Position numbers and translations under genes: made by a program. Shown piece by piece: positions 45,032 through 54,334 of a DNA stretch of 64,000 bases. This stretch comes from Sphingobacteriaceae bacterium (GTDB lineage: Bacteria; Bacteroidota; Bacteroidia; B-17B0; Aurantibacillaceae), in NCBI GenBank assembly GCA_947480015.1, contig CANKBS010000012.1, positions 1 through 64,000 on the forward strand, given 5' to 3'. Each line of letters opens with the position of its first letter. The stretch's first letter is position 1. The notes beneath the pieces were generated by a model that saw nothing but the letters and a program-made list of their open reading frames with translations, searched no databases and had not been told where the DNA came from.

Positions 45032-45478
45032 TTAAATGGGTTTTGTATTCAGTAAATAAATGGCTTTGTTTAGGTCGATGCCTCCGGTATGGATCTGGTT
45101 CACATCGATGAGAAATTTTCCTTTTAATAAACGACGGCCTATAAGCACCGGATAACGCAGGTTGTCGCGGTTCGACAAAGAAATGGTAGACATAACTTTT
45201 TTTCTACCAACTTTTATGAGCGTTTTTATCACGTAACGTTCTTCCATTTCACCAAATGAATTTTTGATTTTCTTTTGTGTAAACTCTTCAAAGCGCAGCA
45301 CCTTGCTTTCTTTTTGAGTTAAAGTAAAATAAAGGATTGCTTTTGTATTTTCATAATTTATTATGATGTTTTCGCAATGCAACGAAGAGGTATAAGCCCC
45401 GGTGTCGATCTTAGCTTCCATGCCATGCATACCCAGCAATGGAAAATCAACAAATTCCCTTCGTCCGATCAATTTCAT
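45032..45478 (-). CDS. RimB-like (ATP-dependent zinc protease family) retropepsin-like protein
   Basis: A 148-residue protein of the family annotated as ATP-dependent zinc protease (PF05618), whose Pseudomonas member RimB is a retropepsin-like protease. LLGMHGMEAKIDTGAYTSSL carries the DTGA active-site-like motif and YPVLIGRRLLKGKFLIDVNQ is the second conserved block. The start is ATG 45478 (MKLIGRREFVDF); upstream in-frame codons overlap the FAD oxidoreductase gene. It pairs with RimK, so it may process or recycle the RimK product; inference from family context. Confidence 0.85.
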   Translation of the reverse strand: MKLIGRREFVDFPLLGMHGMEAKIDTGAYTSSLHCENIIINYENTKAILYFTLTQKESKVLRFEEFTQKKIKNSFGEMEERYVIKTLIKVGRKKVMSTISLSNRDNLRYPVLIGRRLLKGKFLIDVNQIHTGGIDLNKAIYLLNTKPI

Positions 45479-45479
45479 C

Positions 45480-46550
45480 TTATGAGCTTTGTGTTGCGGC
45501 ATAGTTCTTATAAAAGCGTTTAACATTCGCCTCTTCATGAATGCTTTCCTTTTCTAAGTAGAAATTTACGAAATTTTTTGCGAAGTAAGGTGCCAGCATA
45601 ACGCCTTTGGTGCCTAGTCCGTTAAAAATAAATAAATTTTTATATTGGGGATGCGCTCCTATAATGGGGCGACGATCGATGCTGGAAGGACGAATACCGG
45701 CCGCGTGTTTAATTAAGGTATAGTCGCAGCTGATGAGTTGTTTCAGTTTGTTGTGCAATTCGCTAGCGCCGGCTTCGGTAGGCTCTTCCGTGAGATCATC
45801 CCAGGCATAAGTAGCACCTACTTTGTAGCGCTTATTACCCAGATCCATTAAAAAACCATTTTTATTAAAGATGCAGTTGTTGAGTTTCAGATCATTACTT
45901 TCAATGGTAAACACCTCGCCTTTGGCCGGTTTTAATGGAATCCAATTAAAATAGGGATTGTTTTTTACCAGATACCCTTCACAAAATAAAATGTTTTTGG
46001 CTTTTAGTCCTTTATAAGAAACATGATCTTCTTCGATGGTTAACAAGCTATGGTCAACTAATTCGTTGTGATACGAAGACTTAAAAAATTCGGCACTTCC
46101 GTTAATAAAGGCGGCCATGTTGATGTTCCCGCTTTGTTTAACGGCCCCATAGGCATTGGAAATTTTACAATTTACAAATTGCTCCGAGGTTTCAGTATAA
46201 ATTTTTGGATCCAAAAAATCGCTTAATTCCCCGGTAGCTTTTTTTGTCCATAATGCTTTTTCCTGTTCTTCCACAAAAGGCTTAACCAGACTGCGTTGGC
46301 AGAGGAGCGTTTGACCCAGATCTTTTTCGCAGGCCGAATAAAAACGATTGAGTTCAGGCACCAAATCATTGGCCAGCCAGCTTTTAGTGAGGCGTTTAAA
46401 TACAATGGGATTCCAGATGCCACCGGCTACTAAAGAAGAGTTGGTTTCAGCATGGGGACCAATGAGTTTGAAACTTAAATGCTGTTGGTGCAAACTATGT
46501 GCCATCACTGTGGCGGCCAGGCCTCGACCAACTATAATAAAATCAACCAT
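45480..46550 (-). CDS. FAD-dependent oxidoreductase (DAO family)
   Basis: A 356-residue flavin enzyme. The dinucleotide-binding motif is FIIVGRGLAATVMAHSL and the C-terminal FAD signature AGIRPSSIDRRPIIGAHPQY, then GLGTKGVMLAPYFAKNFV. Family members oxidise D-amino acids, glycine or sarcosine-like amines. The last base of the preceding gene's stop is shared with its ATG (TAATG), and the stop lies one base from the RimB-like start, so the unit is translationally coupled. The substrate is unknown. Confidence 0.87.
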   Translation of the reverse strand: MVDFIIVGRGLAATVMAHSLHQQHLSFKLIGPHAETNSSLVAGGIWNPIVFKRLTKSWLANDLVPELNRFYSACEKDLGQTLLCQRSLVKPFVEEQEKALWTKKATGELSDFLDPKIYTETSEQFVNCKISNAYGAVKQSGNINMAAFINGSAEFFKSSYHNELVDHSLLTIEEDHVSYKGLKAKNILFCEGYLVKNNPYFNWIPLKPAKGEVFTIESNDLKLNNCIFNKNGFLMDLGNKRYKVGATYAWDDLTEEPTEAGASELHNKLKQLISCDYTLIKHAAGIRPSSIDRRPIIGAHPQYKNLFIFNGLGTKGVMLAPYFAKNFVNFYLEKESIHEEANVKRFYKNYAATQSS

Positions 46551-47164
46551 TATTTGCGTTCTGAGTGAACATTGGAATTAAAATTTTTCTTTGGTCCGCG
46601 ATAAGCACCCGAGAAAAAAAGTACAATTTTAAAACCGAACAGTTTTTGTTTGTAATTCATTTCGCCAAAAACCTCAGCGCCTAAACCCATATCATACGAA
46701 AATTTGGTGACCGCCTGAAGGCAGCCGTATAAACCAAAACCATCGTAAAAAATGGCCTTTGTGCTTGAATCGCCTTCTACTCCCGTAAAATAGGTAGGCC
46801 CTACAAATGCTGCGAGATTTGTTGTTTTCGTCTCACGGCGGTAACCGTAACCCAAGTGAAACTGAATGTTGTTATTGGATTGAAATTCATTGCCACTCAT
46901 CATAATCCCACCTTGAAAATGTTGGGCTTTGATGTGAAACTGAAAATCGATGGCAATACATTTTTGCGATTGATTACGCATACTTGAGCCTAAAAAACCC
47001 GGACCTAAGGTAAGGTAATTATTATGAATGCGATAACGTTTTGATTCGTAAATAATTTCTTGTTTACGGTCGTAGGGCGGCTTTTCGCCTTGTTGTAAAG
47101 GTTTTTCCTGAGCAGTAATTTGCAGAACAGCGAGAAGAACGAGTATGCTGAGTTTTAATTTGAT
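46550..47164 (-). CDS. Outer-membrane-like protein with apparent ATC start
   Basis: The frame 46550-46981 from an internal ATG (143 aa) has no signal peptide. Read 61 codons further upstream, it gives a signal peptide (KLKLSILVLLAVLQITAQ) and then EKPLQQGEKPPYDRKQEIIY, with no ATG, GTG or TTG between the in-frame stop and this peptide. The best start is ATC 47164 (decoded as Met: MKLKLSILV), a rare initiator. The body is beta-barrel-like (NNIQFHLGYGYRRETKTTNL, FAGPTYFTGV type strands). Alternatively the sequence has an error or the start is truly mutated. Confidence 0.7.
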   Translation of the reverse strand: MKLKLSILVLLAVLQITAQEKPLQQGEKPPYDRKQEIIYESKRYRIHNNYLTLGPGFLGSSMRNQSQKCIAIDFQFHIKAQHFQGGIMMSGNEFQSNNNIQFHLGYGYRRETKTTNLAAFVGPTYFTGVEGDSSTKAIFYDGFGLYGCLQAVTKFSYDMGLGAEVFGEMNYKQKLFGFKIVLFFSGAYRGPKKNFNSNVHSERK

Positions 47165-47199
47165 AAGGCTAAGTTAAAAAGAAAATTTGCTATTTAATG

Positions 47200-47841
47200 C
47201 TAAGAAATTAAAAAGGGATTATTTTGGCGTTCACGTCCAATAGTGGTTGAAGGACCATGTCCCGAATACACTTTTACCGCATCGTCCAATACCAGCAAAC
47301 GCTCGTGAATGGAGCTCATTAAGGTGTCATGACTAGCCAATGGAAGATCAGTACGACCTATACTGCCCTGAAAAAGCACATCGCCGGCAATGAGCAATTT
47401 ATTTTCACTATTATAAAATGAAATACTTCCCGGTGAATGGCCCGGTGTAAAAATACATTCAAAAGCATAAGTTCCCAGCAAAATGGTATCACCATCGTTT
47501 AAATACTTTTGCGGAAAAGGAGAGGCCTCTGCCTTTACGCCATACATAGCAGCCGATTCGGGCATGCGTTGAATAAAAAACAGATCAGCTTCATGCATTT
47601 CAGGTAGTAACCCATAGGTATCAAAAATAAAACGATTGCCCAACACATGATCGATGTGCGCATGCGTTAAAAGCAAACGACTTAAAGTCAGTTTTTTTTC
47701 TTCAACAAAATTTTTGAGGATCTGATTTTCGCTAGCATTTGAATTGCCCGGATCGATGATAAAGGCCATGCCTTCGTCGTTATAGACTAGGTAAGTATTT
47801 TGCTGGAAAGGATTAAAACAAAAAGATTTGAGGTGCAACAT
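47200..47841 (-). CDS. Metallo-beta-lactamase fold hydrolase (glyoxalase II-like)
   Basis: A 213-residue MBL-fold enzyme with the zinc motif LLTHAHIDHVLG (HxHxDH) and later metal ligands FTPGHSPGS and VLFQGSIGRTDL and YSGHGPSTTIG. It resembles YcbL-type hydroxyacylglutathione-hydrolase-like proteins, which lack specificity-defining extensions. It is 4 bp from the amidohydrolase gene and 35 bp from the outer-membrane-like gene, within the same unit. Confidence 0.9.
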   Translation of the reverse strand: MLHLKSFCFNPFQQNTYLVYNDEGMAFIIDPGNSNASENQILKNFVEEKKLTLSRLLLTHAHIDHVLGNRFIFDTYGLLPEMHEADLFFIQRMPESAAMYGVKAEASPFPQKYLNDGDTILLGTYAFECIFTPGHSPGSISFYNSENKLLIAGDVLFQGSIGRTDLPLASHDTLMSSIHERLLVLDDAVKVYSGHGPSTTIGRERQNNPFLIS

Positions 47842-47845
47842 GGTA

Positions 47846-49000
47846 TTAGCTTGTTTTTTTTATAAAACGAAGGGTTGAATTTTTTTCTTCCAGCAAATTT
47901 AAGCCGGTATTTTTTCCGGGGATTAATTTCCCGAAATGGTCTGAAAGTGCCAAAGCCCTAGCTCCGTTGGAAGTGATGGCGCGGAGCAGATCGGCAAGCT
48001 CAAAACAGTTAGTGGCTTGGCGGATCAGATTTAATTCGGCGAGTACATCTAAAGTGACATTACTAGCAAGACTATCAGTTCCAAGGCAGATCTGATTTTT
48101 GTAATTAGAAAAAAGTGAATAATCGGGTAAGGCGTTTTCGATGTACTGATTAGCAGCCGGACAAAAACACCAAAAAACGCCTTTATCGCCGGCCATTTTT
48201 ATTTCTTCCGATTGGCTGAAGGTATTATGTACCAAGAGGCTTGGACTCTCTGGTAAAAAAGGCAGATAGTTTTTTAAACTCGTTTGTTTGGGTGCTTTAA
48301 ACCAGGAAAGATCGAGTTTGAGAAAATCATAAAGCTCATTAAAGCCGTTTTTTTCGCCCGCAAAAAATTTCGTTTCTTCTAAACTCTCCTGATTGTGAAT
48401 ACTAAAAGGTAAGTGATGTGAAGCATCGTAATCACTGATGCGTTGAATGAGTTCGTTGGAAGTACTGTAGGGGGCGTGAGGGGCCAGACTACCTTTTAAA
48501 TTATAGTTTTTTAGCGTTTGTATCAATTGCAATCCACGTTCGTAAGCCGCTCCGACACTGGCAGGATGCAGTCCGATGAGCTCAATAAAGGTATGATAAC
48601 TAAGTTTGCTGTCGGCCTTAATTTTAAAACTCTCTTCGGTATTGCTAATGTCGCCAACTAGCACCATGCCTTTGTTCCACATGTTTTTGTCAGCTTCCCG
48701 GGCATGTTCGGCCCTTTCTTCGGCCGGCATGGCATTTCGAATGCTGACAATTTGTTTCGCAAAACCTGGCAGGCCAGTATGTTCAGGGATTTGACCTTTC
48801 AGGTGACTGAGTTCCAAATGACAGTGGGCATTCACAAAACCCGGTGTGAGAAGACCTTCCAGCCTTTCGATGCGGTTTGAATCAAGAGCGTTTTCAGAAA
48901 TGATTTCCACTAACTGATCCTTTTCATCGAGCACTAAAACGGAATCCTCCGCCAAAAATTTCTCCCCCGAAAACAGTCTATTTGCTTTTAAAAAACGCAC
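47846..49000 (-). CDS. Amidohydrolase family protein (SsnA/ATZ-like)
   Basis: A 384-residue TIM-barrel metal-dependent hydrolase. The metal site motif is GFVNAHCHLELSHLKG and later APHAPYST, SIHNQESLEE, FCPAANQYIENALP and GTDSLASNVTLDVL follow the amidohydrolase-1 order (His, Asp ligands). Members deaminate or hydrolyse cyclic amides and aminated rings; the substrate is unknown. It is the first gene of the minus-strand unit. The start is GTG 49000, four bases after a TAACTTTG promoter element, which suggests a leaderless mRNA. Confidence 0.9.
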   Translation of the reverse strand: MRFLKANRLFSGEKFLAEDSVLVLDEKDQLVEIISENALDSNRIERLEGLLTPGFVNAHCHLELSHLKGQIPEHTGLPGFAKQIVSIRNAMPAEERAEHAREADKNMWNKGMVLVGDISNTEESFKIKADSKLSYHTFIELIGLHPASVGAAYERGLQLIQTLKNYNLKGSLAPHAPYSTSNELIQRISDYDASHHLPFSIHNQESLEETKFFAGEKNGFNELYDFLKLDLSWFKAPKQTSLKNYLPFLPESPSLLVHNTFSQSEEIKMAGDKGVFWCFCPAANQYIENALPDYSLFSNYKNQICLGTDSLASNVTLDVLAELNLIRQATNCFELADLLRAITSNGARALALSDHFGKLIPGKNTGLNLLEEKNSTLRFIKKTS

Positions 49001-49004
49001 GGGC

Positions 49005-49012
49005 CAAAGTTA
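49005..49012 (-). promoter_or_regulatory. Leaderless-type promoter of the amidohydrolase operon
   Basis: TAACTTTG (49012-49005) matches TAnnTTTG. Only GCCC separates it from the GTG start, so transcription would begin at or very near the first base of the coding region. Confidence 0.6.
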
Positions 49013-49029
49013 GTTATTTATCGCTTGGA

Positions 49030-50112
49030 ATGGTATCTTTACGCCCTATTTTGGTACCAAAAAAAGACATACGCGCACTTAGTTTAGAGCAGCTCACACA
49101 GGTGTTTGAAGAAATTAATGAACCGGGCTTCAGGGCCAAACAGGTTTACGACTGGCTTTGGGCAAAAGGTCTGACTGATTTTAATCAAATGTCGAACCTC
49201 TCCAAAAAATTACGCGATTTTTTAGAGACCCATTATACCATTAACGCCGTTCAGATTCATGAATTACAAGTGAGTTCAGACCGTACCGTAAAATGTGCCA
49301 TGCGTTTGCATGATAATTTTGTGGTGGAGAGTGTGCTTATACCCCACTCTGCGCGCATGACCGCCTGCATCTCCTCGCAAGTAGGTTGTAGTTTAACCTG
49401 TAAGTTTTGTGCAACCGGTAAATTAAAACGCATGCGTAATTTAAATGCCGACGAAATTTTTGATCAGGTGGTATTGGTGAAAAACACTGCCTTTGAGCGT
49501 TATCAGGCCCCATTAACCAATATTGTTTACATGGGCATGGGCGAACCCTTATTAAATTATGCCGAAGTTTTAAAATCGATAGAAAAAATTACCAGTCCAA
49601 CGGGTTTGGGCATGTCGCCAAAACGCATCACGGTTTCAACCGCCGGCGTGGCTAAAATGATCATGAAACTGGGCGATGATAAGGTAAAATTTAATCTGGC
49701 TCTTTCTCTGCATGCCCCTAGCGATGCTAAACGCGATCAGTTGATGCCTATTAACGAAACCAATTCGCTCGATAATTTGGCCGATGCCTTAAATTATTTT
49801 TCCGATAAAACCGGTAGCCGTCCAACATTCGAATACATAGCCTTTAAAGACTTTAACGATTCGTTGCAGGATGCGCAGGAACTGGTGAATTACTGCAAGC
49901 GCGTAAAAAGCAAGGTCAACATTATTGAATACAATGCCATTGATGGCGGGCAGTTTCAGCAAACCACCAAAGAGCGTCTGCTGGCCTTTACCAATCACCT
50001 CGAGAGCAACGGGGTTATTTGTAATGTGCGTCATAGCCGGGGCAAGGATATTGATGCGGCTTGTGGTCAACTGGCCAATAAAAACAAACTCATTTCTCCC
50101 GAATTAAAATAA
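49030..50112 (+). CDS. rlmN: Dual-specificity RNA methyltransferase RlmN (23S A2503 / tRNA A37)
   Basis: Radical SAM methyltransferase. The cluster motif is CSLTCKFCATGKLKRMRN (CxxxCxxC), preceded by ISSQVG; RVSTAGV-type (RITVSTAGVAKMI) and LALSLHAPSDAKRDQLMPIN are also canonical, and HSRGKDIDAACGQL ends the protein. I use ATG 49030 (360 aa); the frame extends to 48982, which overlaps the divergent GTG start. A TATCTTTA box inside the first codons leaves the true start uncertain; a downstream TTG at 49051 is possible. Confidence 0.92.
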   Translation: MVSLRPILVPKKDIRALSLEQLTQVFEEINEPGFRAKQVYDWLWAKGLTDFNQMSNLSKKLRDFLETHYTINAVQIHELQVSSDRTVKCAMRLHDNFVVESVLIPHSARMTACISSQVGCSLTCKFCATGKLKRMRNLNADEIFDQVVLVKNTAFERYQAPLTNIVYMGMGEPLLNYAEVLKSIEKITSPTGLGMSPKRITVSTAGVAKMIMKLGDDKVKFNLALSLHAPSDAKRDQLMPINETNSLDNLADALNYFSDKTGSRPTFEYIAFKDFNDSLQDAQELVNYCKRVKSKVNIIEYNAIDGGQFQQTTKERLLAFTNHLESNGVICNVRHSRGKDIDAACGQLANKNKLISPELK

Positions 50113-50130
50113 AGTTTAAATTAGCCGGCT

Positions 50131-51108
50131 GTGTCAAGAACCGTTGATGAAATAAAAAAGCCAGTAGAGCAACACATGGAACTCTTTGAAGAAAAATTCA
50201 AAGATGCCATGAAAAGTTCTGTGCCCCTACTTGACAAAATAACGGGCTACATTGTTAAACGCAAGGGCAAACAAATCCGGCCCATGTTCGTTTTTTTATC
50301 GGCTCAAATTAACGGCGAAATTAACGACAGTACTCACCGTGCCGCTGCTCTTATAGAACTCTTACACACGGCCACTTTGGTGCACGATGATGTGGTGGAT
50401 GACAGTAACGAGCGTCGTGGTTTTTTCAGCGTAAATGCTTTATGGAAAAACAAGATCGCTGTTTTGATCGGCGATTTTTTACTTTCCAAAGGTTTGTTGC
50501 TCTCATTGGACAACAACGATTTCCATTTACTTAAAATTGTAAGCACCGCGGTTCGCGAAATGAGCGAAGGTGAATTATTGCAGATTGAAAAAGCCAGAAG
50601 ACTGGATATTTCGGAAGAAATTTATTTTGAGATCATCACCAAAAAAACAGCCACACTTATAGCAGCCTGTTGTGCTGCGGGTACAGCCTCGGTTACCAGC
50701 GATGCAAAGACCATTGAACTGGCCCGTGAGTTTGGTACCTTAACCGGTATTGCTTTTCAAATTAAAGACGATTTGTTTGATTTTGGGAACGATGAAGACA
50801 TTGGAAAACCAACCGGCATCGACATCAAAGAAAAGAAAATGACCCTGCCTTTGATTTATGCTTTAAATAATTGTACCTGGTTAGAGAAAAGAAAGATCAT
50901 TAACCTCATTAAAAATCATAACGAGGAAAGTGAAGAAGTAAAAAAAGTAATTGATTTTGTGATTGAAAAAGGTGGCATTGCTTATGCCAATAAGATCATG
51001 CACGATTACAAAGAAAAAGCCTTGAGCATTTTAAATCAATTGCCCGATAACCCGGCCCGTCGCAGTTTAGAGCGCTTACTCATTTACGCCATTGAAAGAA
51101 AAAAATAA
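50131..51108 (+). CDS. Polyprenyl diphosphate synthase family protein
   Basis: A trans-isoprenyl diphosphate synthase. The first Asp-rich motif is LVHDDVVDDSNERRG and the second is QIKDDLFDFGNDEDIGKP. Length 325 aa is typical of octaprenyl/solanesyl (IspB-like) synthases, which make the quinone or carrier side chain. Start is GTG 50131. It lies 18 bp after rlmN. Confidence 0.92.
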   Translation: MSRTVDEIKKPVEQHMELFEEKFKDAMKSSVPLLDKITGYIVKRKGKQIRPMFVFLSAQINGEINDSTHRAAALIELLHTATLVHDDVVDDSNERRGFFSVNALWKNKIAVLIGDFLLSKGLLLSLDNNDFHLLKIVSTAVREMSEGELLQIEKARRLDISEEIYFEIITKKTATLIAACCAAGTASVTSDAKTIELAREFGTLTGIAFQIKDDLFDFGNDEDIGKPTGIDIKEKKMTLPLIYALNNCTWLEKRKIINLIKNHNEESEEVKKVIDFVIEKGGIAYANKIMHDYKEKALSILNQLPDNPARRSLERLLIYAIERKK

Positions 51109-51109
51109 T

Positions 51110-51619
51110 ATGCAAAAACTTATTTATACCCTCAGCACTTTTTTGTTTCTGTTTTTGTATGCTTGTACAAATACGCCGGCTGAAAAAGAATTAAGTGCCG
51201 ATGAAAAAAGAATTCAGGATTCGGTATCGCGTCTTGAGCAAAAACTTACCGTTGATTCGTTGAAGAAAAAAAATCCCTTATTGATCATGCCTCCCGATAG
51301 CATATACACCGGCGATTATACCGATAAGTACCCAACAGGCATCACCAAGTTTAAAGGCTTTTTCAGATTCGGGAAACGTCACGGACAGTGGATGTCGTTT
51401 TACCCAAGCGGCTTGGCCTGGAGTGAAATGCATTATGATAAAGGCTTACGTCAGGGTCCCAACATTACCTATTTTGAAAACGGTAAAGTACGTTATAATG
51501 GATTTTACAAATTAGACAAGCAGGACAGTGTATGGTGTTATTACGATACCCTGGGCAAACTCGCCGAAAAAGTGCTGTTTAAAAACGATCGCATTATTAA
51601 AAAACTACCCTTACAATAA
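51110..51619 (+). CDS. Lipoprotein with MORN-like repeats
   Basis: A 169-residue lipoprotein: signal LIYTLSTFLFLFLYACTN, then Asp-rich spacer and MORN-type repeats (ITKFKGFFRFGKRHGQWMSF, YPSGLAWSEMHYDKGLRQGP, YFENGKVRYNGFYK). The start is ATG 51110 (MQKLIYTL); an in-frame ATG at 51092 lies inside the polyprenyl synthase gene. Related MORN proteins are often labelled 'toxin-antitoxin YwqK family', but nothing here supports a toxin-antitoxin role. Confidence 0.85.
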   Translation: MQKLIYTLSTFLFLFLYACTNTPAEKELSADEKRIQDSVSRLEQKLTVDSLKKKNPLLIMPPDSIYTGDYTDKYPTGITKFKGFFRFGKRHGQWMSFYPSGLAWSEMHYDKGLRQGPNITYFENGKVRYNGFYKLDKQDSVWCYYDTLGKLAEKVLFKNDRIIKKLPLQ

Positions 51620-51697
51620 ATTACCTCTTTTATTTTTTTCTGAAAGGAATCCTGAAATAGATTACCTTTATGTATATCAATCCCAAAAATTGTGTGC

Positions 51698-52651
51698 ATG
51701 AAAAAAATCTACTTTACTTTTCTTCTCAGCCTCTTCTTCATTTCTCAAAAAGCTCAGGTTGTATTTTGTCCGCCGCATGCAGGCTGGTCAAATGTATTTA
51801 CCCGGAGTTGGCCAGATCAAACCCTTGAATACGAAAATGTTATTTACACGGGTAAGCAGGTAATTGGCAATGACACCGTAAAAGTTCTATCGCACAGGCG
51901 TTTTTTTATGATGACTAATTTAGGTTACACGGGCCCAACTTACATAAAACAAAAAGGTGACACCATTTTTATGAAGAATGTGCGGACTCAAAATAACTGG
52001 CAGATCCTTTACAATTTTGCCGCAACAGTTGGGTCAAGTTGGAATAACACTATTATAGGAGGGACTCCACTTTCGACCACAAAAATTGTTTCCTATACAA
52101 CTATGGTGGTTTCAACTCAAACAGTAAACGTCAATGGTTATAATTTAAAACAACTTACTGTTTTACAAAATCAAACAGGTCTGATGTCACCGAATGCAGC
52201 TTATTTTAATATTACCGAGCGTCTTGGAAGCTCTTCGTATTTATTTCATTTCTTAGGAAGCGCGGCGACTGATGGCGACACGTTCGTTGAAAACGTATGC
52301 TACAGCGATTCCGTTTTTGGCACATATCAAATTGGAGCACATGCCTGTAATTACCTGACACTTTTGGGTGTGAATGAAGCGGGAGCACATAATAATGCCT
52401 TGAGTATTTATCCCAATCCCGGTGCCGGAGATTTAAACCTAAGCTCCGATTATTTTAGCGATGAAAAATATACTTACACAATTAGTAATGCTCAAGGCCA
52501 GGTTATTTTAAAAGGCGAATTTGAAGTAAACCAACAAAGTGCCTCTATCCCTACAGCGCTTATGGCACAAGGTTTGTACAACCTCAGTATCAGTAAAACA
52601 GGTAATGAAAACAACATTGTTTTCACTAAACGTTTTGTGAAGACGGAGTAG
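51698..52651 (+). CDS. Secreted protein with T9SS type A sorting domain
   Basis: A 317-residue extracellular protein. Signal peptide MKKIYFTFLLSLFFISQKAQ; the mature part is a compact beta domain without recognised fold (FCPPHAGWSNVFTRSW). The C-terminus (LSIYPNPGAGDLNLSSD, then YTISNAQGQVILKG and GLYNLSISK) is a T9SS type A domain, so it leaves through PorSS. ATG 51698 is chosen over GTG 51692. TACCTTTA near 51663 is close to the -7 consensus. Confidence 0.87.
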   Translation: MKKIYFTFLLSLFFISQKAQVVFCPPHAGWSNVFTRSWPDQTLEYENVIYTGKQVIGNDTVKVLSHRRFFMMTNLGYTGPTYIKQKGDTIFMKNVRTQNNWQILYNFAATVGSSWNNTIIGGTPLSTTKIVSYTTMVVSTQTVNVNGYNLKQLTVLQNQTGLMSPNAAYFNITERLGSSSYLFHFLGSAATDGDTFVENVCYSDSVFGTYQIGAHACNYLTLLGVNEAGAHNNALSIYPNPGAGDLNLSSDYFSDEKYTYTISNAQGQVILKGEFEVNQQSASIPTALMAQGLYNLSISKTGNENNIVFTKRFVKTE

Positions 52652-52676
52652 ATCCGTTTAGAATTCCATAAACTAT

Positions 52677-52822
52677 TTTTGGGCGCCCGGGCGGGCCATT
52701 TCGGGCTCGGCTGTTGCCTCGGTTTCCGCCGAAGGGGCGGAGAACCACGTGCCTGCGCAAAAGCTGGCTCATCAAGCCACAGGCTTGCTGCCCTATGTCC
52801 CTGGCGCAACATTCGTAATTTT
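52677..52822 (+). repeat. GGGCGCCC dispersed repeat, copy C
   Basis: Starts TTTTGGGCGCCCGGGCGGGC and ends TCCCTGGCGC and GTAATTTT. The internal arms TTTCCGCC and GGCGGAGAA match copy A; the segment CTGGCTCATCAAGCC is shared with copy B. It lies between the T9SS gene and the bidirectional terminator. Confidence 0.85.
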
Positions 52823-52881
52823 CAAATCGTCTTTTTTAGTGCATATTAAGCCTTTTCATTGGACCAATTATTGTGAAGCAA

Positions 52882-52912
52882 AAAAACGTCAGCTTATTCA
52901 GCTGACGTTTTT
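52882..52912. terminator. Bidirectional terminator between convergent genes
   Basis: A 13-bp perfect stem (AAAAACGTCAGCT at 52882-52894, AGCTGACGTTTTT at 52900-52912) around TATTC. It has A on one side and T on the other, so it can terminate both the T9SS transcript and the pntAB operon. Confidence 0.85.
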
Positions 52913-52931
52913 ATTTTCTTTGAAAGAAAAA

Positions 52932-54329
52932 TTAAGCTTTTAAGAAGCCTAGAATTTTTTCAACGCTGTCTTTAGCATCACCGTATAACATATCGGTATT
53001 TGATTTGTAGAACAAAGGATTTTCAACACCGGCGTAACCTACCGACATAGAACGTTTCATCACAATTACTTTTTCAGCTTTCCAGGCTTCAATAACCGGC
53101 ATGCCATAAATAGGACTGGAAGGATCATCCTGAGCACCCGGATTAACCACGTCGTTAGCACCGATTACCATTACCACATCGGTAGCAGGAAGGTCTTCGT
53201 TGATCTCATCCATTTCTAAAACGATATCATAAGGCACATTGGCTTCTGCCAATAACACATTCATATGTCCCGGTAAACGTCCTGCTACCGGATGAATAGC
53301 GAATCTCACTTTTTTACCGGCTTTGCGCAAGGTTTGTACCATGTCGTAAATTGGATACTGTGCTTTTGCAACAGCCATACCATAACCCGGAACAATAACT
53401 ACTGATTTGGCCTCTTTTAATAGGTCAGATACTTCTTCGTGATTCATCGCCGTAACTTCACCCACCATGGCAGTGGCTGGTCCGCTTGAAGCAACCTCAC
53501 CAAAACCGCCAAGAATAACCGAAATAAAAGAACGGTTCATAGCTTCACACATAATAATGGAAAGAATGGCACCTGAACTTCCTACTAAAGCACCGGTAAT
53601 GATGAGGAGATTATTCCCTAACATAAAACCAGCTGCCGAAGCTGCCCATCCTGAATACGAGTTGAGCATAGAAACGACTACCGGCATATCGGCACCGCCA
53701 ATAGCCATTACCAGCATCACACCAATAAAACAAGCAAATGCCGTCATAATGTATAAATACATCATGCCTTCAATACCCGGAGCCATGGTAAACATTACAC
53801 CCAAAACAATACTGGCTAAAAGTAAAATACCATTTACTAAATGACGACCCGGATATAATAAAGGTTTGCTTCTAACCTTACCTTCTAATTTGCCCCAGGC
53901 AATAATAGAACCGGTAAAAGTAACTGCACCAATAAACACCCCAATAAATACTTCCACCAAATGAATGGTATGTTCGGTAGAAGCTAATAAATGTGTTTTA
54001 GGATCGAGGTAGGAACCAAAACCAACCAACACAGCTGCTAATCCCACAAAACTATGTAAGATGGCCACCAACTGCGGCATGGAAGTCATTTCTACTTTAC
54101 GAGCTAAGAGCACACCAATAACAGAAGCAATGGCAACAGCCGTAATAATGTATACATGGCCGTGTACGTCTTGTCCGAGTAGTGTAGCCAATACCGCAAT
54201 GATCATACCGATGATACCATAAAAAACACCCCGTTTGGCGCCTTCTTGAGAGGATAAACCTCCTAAACTTAATATAAATAAAATACCTGCGAATAAATAA
54301 GCGGCAATTTGAATTTCCTTAGCGATCAT
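52932..54329 (-). CDS. pntB: NAD(P) transhydrogenase subunit beta
   Basis: Membrane subunit of the proton-translocating transhydrogenase that moves hydride from NADH to NADP+. About nine transmembrane helices fill the first 280 residues; the C-terminal NADP-binding domain reads [69 protein letters not shown] and [18 protein letters not shown]. Length 465 aa is normal. It lies 5 bp from pntA. Confidence 0.96.
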   Translation of the reverse strand: MIAKEIQIAAYLFAGILFILSLGGLSSQEGAKRGVFYGIIGMIIAVLATLLGQDVHGHVYIITAVAIASVIGVLLARKVEMTSMPQLVAILHSFVGLAAVLVGFGSYLDPKTHLLASTEHTIHLVEVFIGVFIGAVTFTGSIIAWGKLEGKVRSKPLLYPGRHLVNGILLLASIVLGVMFTMAPGIEGMMYLYIMTAFACFIGVMLVMAIGGADMPVVVSMLNSYSGWAASAAGFMLGNNLLIITGALVGSSGAILSIIMCEAMNRSFISVILGGFGEVASSGPATAMVGEVTAMNHEEVSDLLKEAKSVVIVPGYGMAVAKAQYPIYDMVQTLRKAGKKVRFAIHPVAGRLPGHMNVLLAEANVPYDIVLEMDEINEDLPATDVVMVIGANDVVNPGAQDDPSSPIYGMPVIEAWKAEKVIVMKRSMSVGYAGVENPLFYKSNTDMLYGDAKDSVEKILGFLKA

Positions 54330-54334
54330 AGTTC

